This document shows, in pieces, positions 25,801 to 34,800 of a stretch of DNA of 64,000 nt (within the stretch, counting starts at the first letter, position 1; each line of letters opens with the position of its first letter). This DNA is from Trichostrongylus colubriformis (taxonomy: Eukaryota; Nematoda; Chromadorea; Rhabditida; Trichostrongylidae). Below the pieces are notes generated by a model. It ran no database searches. It was not told where the DNA came from and was given only the letters and a program-made list of their open reading frames with translations. The stretch covers positions 9,239,992 to 9,303,991 of the forward strand of contig OZ022261.1 of assembly GCA_963978905.1 (NCBI GenBank). Reading direction: 5' to 3'. The position numbers and the translations under genes are program-made.

Positions 25801-28800
25801 ACTGGTGAAATCATCGTTTTTTGAATTCTTCATTTTTCGCAATGACATTCGTAGCATAGCTGTGTGAAGGTAAAACATTGCTGCTAATTGCTTATTAATT
25901 ATTCAAGGGAAATGGTCTCCGCTTTGGACTGCCTCAGGTCAGCTACGTTAAAGCCATAGATCTTTGGTATGGAGGTGAGGTTATAAGGTTTTTTGAAAAA
26001 ATTTTCCACGTTTTCTTGACTATTCAAACCTTTTCAGCGTGCATGCTTTTCGTATTTTCTGCACTGCTGGAATTTGCTATAATCAACAGTTATATGCGGA
26101 AATCGGAGAAATTCGATTCACTGGGAAAACGAATTTATTCGAGCATTGCTGCTGGAAGGAGTGAGCGCTAAGTGTCTTTCAAGAAAAACTATGTTATGCA
26201 CCACAAAAGAAGCATTTACAAAACAATTCCGAATGAACGGTCGGGCTGCATGGTCATGTGCGTCATCCACTTACACGATGACAGGATACGGGGGTATGAA
26301 GTCAAATACTTATTCGCTATGCGTCATGAAATCGAAATGTTATCAACTATCAATATTGAAATTCACTTACACCACATTATTTACATCGTAAACACATTAT
26401 TAATAAATAATAACACATATTGGTATTATCACTCAGAACTGTAAGGACTTATAATTGCCAGCCGTAACCAAATTGAAATATTGCTTGCTGCAAGGTTAGC
26501 CAACAGTCAGAAATTCGGACCTTATCAAGCTAAAATAATAAAAACCTGATTGTTTTTGAAGGCACGTTCGAAGTTCACCGCAAGGGGAGCATTCCCTGCA
26601 TTGTTATTGGTGTAAAATCATTGAGGGAAGGGCGGTATTGCCACATCTCCACGTGCTAAGGGACGGGGCTCCACCTCTTTTCGAAACTCTACTACGACAT
26701 TCGGGTGTGTATCTTTATGTCAGGATTTCGCAGTGCCGGCGTGTCGCAAGCAAAGTTTGTCTCGTCGATAGTAAAAGTAATTTGATTCTATAAGATCCCC
26801 CGTTCTGGATCTGAAAATGATGGGGGTCGACTGGTCGAATCTTCGCTTAGTGGTGGCGCACTTGCGGTGCCGTCAGCACGACTTGCAGCAGTCGGTTGGA
26901 ATTCCGCTCAGTATGCGGTGGACTGGTATCGTGAGGGATCTTGAAAGATTGCCGGTTGGAAGCTTCGGAAAATCTTATATGTTGTGATTGTAGCAGTTTA
27001 AGCGGATAAGCTGCAAGCAACTCGCACTCGCCGCGCAGCTCACTGCGGGCGGCCGCGCGAAAATTCGACCAATCGACCCCCACCCCTCTGAAAGGGTAGC
27101 TAGCATTCGAGCCCACCCATATTTTAAGACATTCGATGGGTGAGTAGAACAGAGATACACTTAGCTGATGCGGGAACAGCAATAATGCTGAAAGTGAGCT
27201 AAGGGATACAGATGAGCTAAGGGCGCCGGGTTGTTTGACCCAAAGCGATTGCAAGTCAACTGTCTGTGGTGCCCCCAGCATTGCCGTGTAATCGCTCTAA
27301 TATTCAAATCTAGCGGCGCGCATAACTCGCATACAACGCGTCGCACGCCGCTCGTCGTGGTGCGAAATCCTGACATAAGGGTACACACCCACGACATTCT
27401 GATGGTTTCTGTGAAGGGAAAAAAAGAACGACGTTCCAAGGAATGTCCGTAAAAGAGAAGAGATAATGATGGTCCAGAGAATGTCATTCCCACGGCAATC
27501 ATGGAAAGTGCCCGATGGTACGTCCGTGAATCGTTTGCCTGGGAACTCCGCCACTCTCCTGGAATCAGTAAATCCAATTTTATGGTGTTCTATGGTATTG
27601 TACTAAACACACAGGAAGATTACACAGGAAATTATTTAGGATCTGCTTTGTCGTCTGTTAGCAAATCGAAGTATAAAGACTCAAATGGTTTTTGTCAAAG
27701 GGAGGATGACAACGGAAATAGGCAACTTGTAAATTTTACTGGTGAACTCGTGACGTCATCGTCAAAAAGAGGTAAGCAACCTGCACAAAATTCCACCCAT
27801 ATTCCCCAGACATCACAGCAAAACAGATCATTCAGGATCAAATGCGCGATCCTCGGGTGTTCCACTACCAAAACGATCAAGTGCTAGTGAAACTATTCAG
27901 TTCATTGACAACAACAACGACAGAGGAGACAAAAATGAAGGTACGAATAGTTCACGGATTTACTCCTTTTTTACTCTTTGCTGTTTTTGCTGAGCTACTG
28001 GAATGGTCTGGAAGAATGAAGATATTCTTTTGCAATCAGACAAATCAAACACTGCAATGGATCTCGCTTAAAAGTACAATTTTGCGAAATTTATTGCTTT
28101 TGATTTTTTTTTTGTAAACTGCTGACGTACGACTAATTTTGCGATGCGAAATTGAAGTATGATGCTGAGATATGGGCAAAAACTTTGATGTTGGACGGAC
28201 TCGAACTCACGCCCCATTCTTTGCTGAGCCAGTCCATTACACTGCCGAGACTCCATACCACTAAACAGCATCTTAATGGTGTATATACTACCAGTTGGCT
28301 GGCGCACACTACTGTGCGCGATTCATGGCGATGTTGTGCAACATGCGTTTGATCGACATGACCACCGTTGTGTATGGGATAGAGTGGATTTTTCTTTCAC
28401 TGCTTTCAGCTGAGCTTTCAAATTGCAAAGAAGCAGGCGAGGTGACCTAATAAGAAAGCTCTCGGCAGTGATATAGATAAGTCGCTTTTCATTGAACCCA
28501 TTTTGCACGTAATCATGAGTCGCGCGCAGTAGTGTGCGCCAGCCAACTGGTTATACATAAAAGGATCTTTTGTCAGAAACTCATCGCTGAAATAAATCAA
28601 TCTGTTCCCCACATTTGGGTCACATTGGAACCCAACTACAACTTTCAATCTGAAAACAGGACATTTCAGCGTGCCCCGCCCACCGTGGGAGGGGCTTCAC
28701 TTGGTCAATATAAGGCCTTTACTTCTTGTGGTATGCCCTACCCATCGCGCACTTGTCCCCATCTCCACAGATCGCTATCATGTAATGTCCAAGCTCCGCC

Positions 28801-31800
28801 CACCCCACACACTCCGCCCACTGTGCCCAGAATTCTTTTTTGACCTTCAGAAACTTGTCACTAATCTAAATCCATCTTCCCCCCACGTTTGGGGCAAATT
28901 GGAACCCAATTAACAATTTTCGGTCTAAAAACGGAAACTGCAGTGCAAGTCCCGCCCACCGTAGGCGGAGCTTATCTACAGTAGGATACCACCACCCATA
29001 CTGCTTTAAAAATTCAGGGTCCCAGCTCCACTGCAACGCGAGATATCAGTTTCCCGCCATTTGCCTTTCGAGGCTCCTTATCAGCCCTTATCAGCTGCTA
29101 TCACTTCCGTTCCCCCACCATTGATGTTCCCTCACCACCCCCTATATCACTTTAAAAATTCAGGGTCCCGCTCCACTGCAACGCGAGATATCAGTTTCCC
29201 GCCATTTGCCTTTCGAGGCTCCTTATCAGCCCTTATCAGTTGCTATCACTTCCGTTCCCCCACCATTGATGTTCCCTTACCACCCCCTATACCACTTTAG
29301 AAAATCAGGGTCCCAGCTCTACTGCGACAATTTCGTGACAAACACACACACACACACAAAGACAGACATACTTAGCCGATTATATATTAGAATAGCTTAC
29401 GAACACTCACACATATGTATAAAGTGTTGAGCCGGTTGTCCAATTTTACAGAGAGCTCATTCCTCCACGTGTAGAATGACCTTCATAGCTGGCAGAGATT
29501 CTTTTAGCCCTGCCACGCATGAGGCTTGTGTCCAGAACGCGGAAGTATTTTTTTGTGGCACAGCCAAGAACCAATACTTGCAGCAACGCCCGTAATTTCA
29601 TAAATCAGTTATCCCCTCTTCCCGCTCGACAAGAACTATGATAAATTTCGAATCTTGGATAAAGGGATGGAAGGAGGGTTGTATTGGCGGTTCCTGGACT
29701 GCACTCTGCATCCATTTCACAGTGTTTCAATAAGAATCTATGCCTATACAACAAAATGCGAAAGGACACGCTGAAAGTGTCATACAATAGGTGATGTCAA
29801 CTCATAGACTGAAGGGATAGCTGGCCAGGTCTGAACGATCCGAGAGCGAACCGCTGAAGTACCTACAGTAACGCTCAAAAGTCTTCGGCCAAATGTTTTC
29901 TTGCCATAACTCTTTCCCTGTTGGACCTGACTGGACAAAATTTTAGTATATTGTGCCTAATCTATCTCGATTACTTGCTACTACTTGGGTGCCGTCAGCC
30001 TCTTTTCATGGATCTTTACAACCATTTGATACAAAATATCGGAAAACACGGAAAGGCTTGGTCAAGAAAAACGGGTTTCTTCTGTTGTACAAAACCAGCA
30101 AACCGTTAGAAACACCGATATTTCATAGCAAAATCAAGAATTTTGATGACAGCAACATCTTGCGAATGCATCGAGTCCATGAGCTTCTAGATAACTGTAT
30201 GAGGCAAGGCGTTCTACTTTCCTACTAGTTGGGCGCTCTGTTCCTACTAATTTACACTGAGAAGCATTTTTTCAAGCTCTCACCACATGTGTTCTATCGG
30301 ATCGAAGTGCAGGGATTGGGTTGACCACTTGAGAAGTGTGATTTCTCAGCGCCGAAAGGCTTCGTTCACTTTCGTTGACGTGTGTTTCGGACCGATATCT
30401 TGCGGTAGGACCTATCCAGATGGCATACTTTCGCTCGCCCATGGTAGTACGATCCTGAACATCATGTCTCTGTAGCCTCTCCAGTCATCGTTACGTCTAT
30501 GTTCAGAATTGGACCCATACCATGCAGTGAAAATGCCCCATGCCCCGTCACAGTTCCTCCACCATGCTTGCCTGTGGGTTCAGTGCACTTTAGAATGAAT
30601 ATATCGCCAAAACGGCGTCTCGCATACCAGATCCCATCATTTCCAAACAAATTAAACTTGCTGTGATCGGTGAAAAGAACTTTGCCCCAATCCCGTGAAC
30701 TCCAGATGAGTCGGCGCCACGCAATTGCAAGTTTGGCTCTTATATTCCTGGGTGTTGTAAACGGTTTCCTGACTGGACGTCGTCCGTGGATTCCAACATT
30801 ATTTGGACTTCTCGCCACAGTCTCTCGACTAATTTTAATGCCGTTCTTTCCAAAAAACTTGACGACCATTTCCTTAGCCGTGAGAAGGGGAACGGCTTTT
30901 AGCTGCGAATGATCCCTCTGCCTTGCATAAAACAAAGATAGCGAAGTCATCCCATACTCTGTGCATTGCTAGTGGAGCTTTCAACCTCGCATCGTTCCAG
31001 AATCGTCGATATCTTTTGATGCGGGAGCTCCACAAAACATGAAATAGCGTTTGTCTTCATTTCAGATTTCTTCATCTTCATTGTTGCCTCATGTACACGT
31101 TAGCGTATTTCTGCTCTCCTAACAATTGCCTGAAACGCACCAACCGTGACATTAAGCCAAATGAAGCGTAAAAGATAGGTTTAAGTAGGAAAAAAGTTAA
31201 GATATAGTAGGCACGGGAGCCTGGAAAAGCCCGTGTCATAGCAAAAACTTGTATATAACAACGCAACTTTTACCGTTTTATGTCACAGCGATAGGTCTCA
31301 TATGCAGTACCAACAGGTACAAGATACTACAATTTCGCTCGGATTGGCCCTGTAGAAAAAAGTTACAGCTGAAATACCATTTTCTGTGTCACCACAGAAT
31401 TTTAGCATTCTTGAGATGGAAACATTTCTTAATCATTCGCAATATCTAAATGAAATGCTGATTCATTCGCAATCTCTGGTAGAAAGCTCAGTCATCAGTA
31501 TCAACATAATCCCATCGTTCTCTGAGTCCTCTAGAGATAGTATGAAAATTGAAGAGACATATTGATTCTTGGACGCTAAGGTGTTGTATATAAACGGCAC
31601 CAAAATTTGCTAGAGTCGGAGTCGAATAAAGCTCTTTGGTACGTCTTCCTCGAGCAGCCGACAGCCAGTAGCCCACTCGACGACACAGACAACCATTTGG
31701 CCGAAAACTTCTGAGCGCTACTGTATCTCCATCTTGCTATTTGATACCCCTGTAATCAGCGGTGTTCCAGGTGTCGAGAAAAACATCTGTTTCAAGACGA

Positions 31801-34800
31801 CTCCCCCTGTCTCCCCCTTTTACGGGGATCTAATACAACCCTTCTTTTTTTACCTCTTCAATACCAGTACCAGTTACTGTTGCCGGATTGTATAGTTGCA
31901 AAGTGTTTAATTGCTATGTATTCTTATCTGACGCAAGAAAATTATTTTCTGACGCGAGAAAATTATTTCCTTACATAGGTTCGCTGTGAAATACCCTTCG
32001 CTTCTCACTCATCTGGCAAAAGTTGAACGTGTGAGCTCTAGTGCTTAACGCTGACTTCTGCTGGTACGATCTCATGCCTTCTCACCACCACCACCCCCCC
32101 CCCCCCCTCACCCCACTCCTGTTCGGTCACATACGATCCTCTTTGTTGGAAAATCCTCGACTCCCGGTGTACCCTACCTAATTCCCCGCAACAGAGTCAG
32201 CTCCTCCATGGAACTTTGACTTTACGAAATTTGACTTCTGCAAACCGTTTTGCTGTGTTTTCCAGCTGACCTCCCTAATGATAGCGTTTAGAAGCAATGG
32301 AGTCATCCGCCTTGTCAATCTACGACAACGTGTCACCGCCTTGGCGAACTCTCGGTACGGCACTGCTAGAAGACGAAGATAGCGGTTCTGGTACGTTCAC
32401 ACGAACTTGTGTGGCAACACCTATAGGGCAGGAATTATTGAAGTAGTCCGTGACGCCCTCGTATGAGATTCAAAATTCTTAAAGTTCACTCGTGTCGTGT
32501 GCGTCGTGTGCGAGTTCATTCTCAGCTCCTGCAATTACTAACCCATCCAAATAATGGGACTTCGATTCACTAATATTTTGCAAATGCATTTTCCAACTGT
32601 CAGCAATTAGATGTGGAATACTCGGCGTTCCGATAGGACCGCGATCCACTTTCATTCTGGAACTTCGCAGCTCATAATGAGCCGTCTGCTGAGAATCGTT
32701 TGAAAATGCGCAGCAGACTTCTTAAAAGGGGGTGGCACACCTTAACGATTATCAGAATTGCATGTCAAAAGCTCAAGCTTTGTCTCGTCGACAGCAAAAG
32801 TTATTTGATGATACGATCCCGCGTTCTATACTCTGAAAGGGGTGGGGGTCGATTGATCGAATTTTCGCTTCGCGGCGCCGTCAGCACGACTTGCAGCAGT
32901 CGGCTAGAATTCCGCTCAGTATGCGGTGGACTGGTATCGGGAGGGATCTTCAAAAATTGCCGGTTGGAAGCTTCGGAAATTCTCAAAGTTGTGATTGTAA
33001 CTGTTCAAACGGATAAAACTGCAAACAACTCGCACTCGCCGCGCAGCTCGAGGCGGACGCCCGAGCTATCCTTTCAGAAGGCTGGAAGTTGATTTTTCGA
33101 AAGTTCGACAAATCGACCTTTACCCCTCTGAAAGGATGGGATTGCCGGTTGGAAGCTTCGAGCATTCGACCCCACCCACATTTTAAGACATTCGATAGGT
33201 GAGTTAAACAGAGATACAACTCTTCTCTAAATCCCATTATTGCGCAGAATACCAGATAGAGTTTGCTAAGCTGATGCGGGAAACAGCAATTATACTGATA
33301 CTGTCCTACAAGCCTTGTTATATATCGGTTGTGTGGGAACAGAACTTACCATTGTTCACCTGCCTTGTAGACTGGCTAATAGTCTTCGCTGGCTTGTATG
33401 TGGTGCTTCTGTTTGCTTGAGTGCTATAAACGGGCTTATTTGCAAAATATTAGGTAGTCTAAAAAGTCTTTTCGTATTTTTAAATACCGCTTTTCCCCCC
33501 AAAACTGCTTTCCACAAAATTTCTTCTGTACATATATATGTAGTACAAGTCCACACGCATCTATAGGTATTGTTGTCTTCCATCTCCCGGATAACCCTTT
33601 TCGGCAAAGTAAAAATATCAAAAGTCACTTCATTTTCAATTCCAATTTTTTTTCTTTGAATGGCGTCAGACAGGGAAAGGAAAAGGTGATAATCCAATGG
33701 AGCAAGATCAGGGCTACAAGGCAGCAATTTTTATCCACGCTCGAAAATTTTTTAAAAGAAAAAATTCGAAAAATTTTTTATCACTAGTGAAAAATGACTC
33801 GCCAAAAAATTCTCGAGCTTGGATAAAAATTGCTGCCCCATCCACCTTATAGCCCTCATCTTGCTCCATCGGATTATCACCTTTTCCTTTCCCTTTTTAA
33901 CGCCATTCAAAGAAAAAAATTTTTTATAATTTTTGTATTGAAAATGAGGTTGACCGTTGATATGTTTATTTTGCCGAAAAGGGTTATCCGGGAGATGGAA
34001 GACAATAATACCTATAGATGCGTGTGGACTTGTACTACGTGTGTATGTACAGAAGAGATTGCTGGAAAGCAGTTCCGAGGGGGAAAGCGGTATTTGAAAA
34101 TACGAAAAAACTTTTTAGACTACCCAATATGTTCATTTTAAAAAGATCTGACAAATACTACGAAGATTTCCCTACTATATATAAAACGCTTCGTCTGTCT
34201 GTAGTCCGTCCGTCTGTCACGAAATTAGGTATTGTATGAAAAACGACCTGTGGAGATGGGGACAAGTGTGGTATGGGTAGGGCATGAGGCTAGAAGTAAA
34301 GAGCACGCATGGACCAAGTCAAGCTCCACCCAGGGTGGGCGGAATAAGCCCTGAAATATTCCGTTTTCAGACCGGATATTGTAAATGGGGTTCCCCAAAC
34401 GTGGGGGAAAGGTGGATTAAGGTCTGGAATGAATTTTTTAAAGTCATGAGAGATGCGTGGGCACAATGGGCGGAGCATCTGTAGTGGGGGGCGGAGCTTG
34501 GACATCACATGAAAAACGACCTGTGGAGAGGGGTGCAATCGTGGTATGGGTTTGAAAATCAAATTTTTCATCTCCACGTCACACTTCAATTTGTGTCAAA
34601 AGCCAATCAGCTAAGGAGTTTCCACAGAAAACCCTCAATCTGATTCTTCTTAGGAGCACTCTACTAGAAACAGTACAATAGAAGCACGGAAAGAACCGAC
34701 AAGTTTGATTTATTCCAAAGAGAGATAGAAAAACTGGAAAAAGAGCAACTCGTTGGGATTACCGCTATATTTCTCGACACAACAGTTGAACAACCGTCAG

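Noticed and set aside
28986..29330. CRISPR-like array
   Set aside because: Eukaryotic sequence; units are 146 bp and contiguous, with no short repeats separated by unique spacers.
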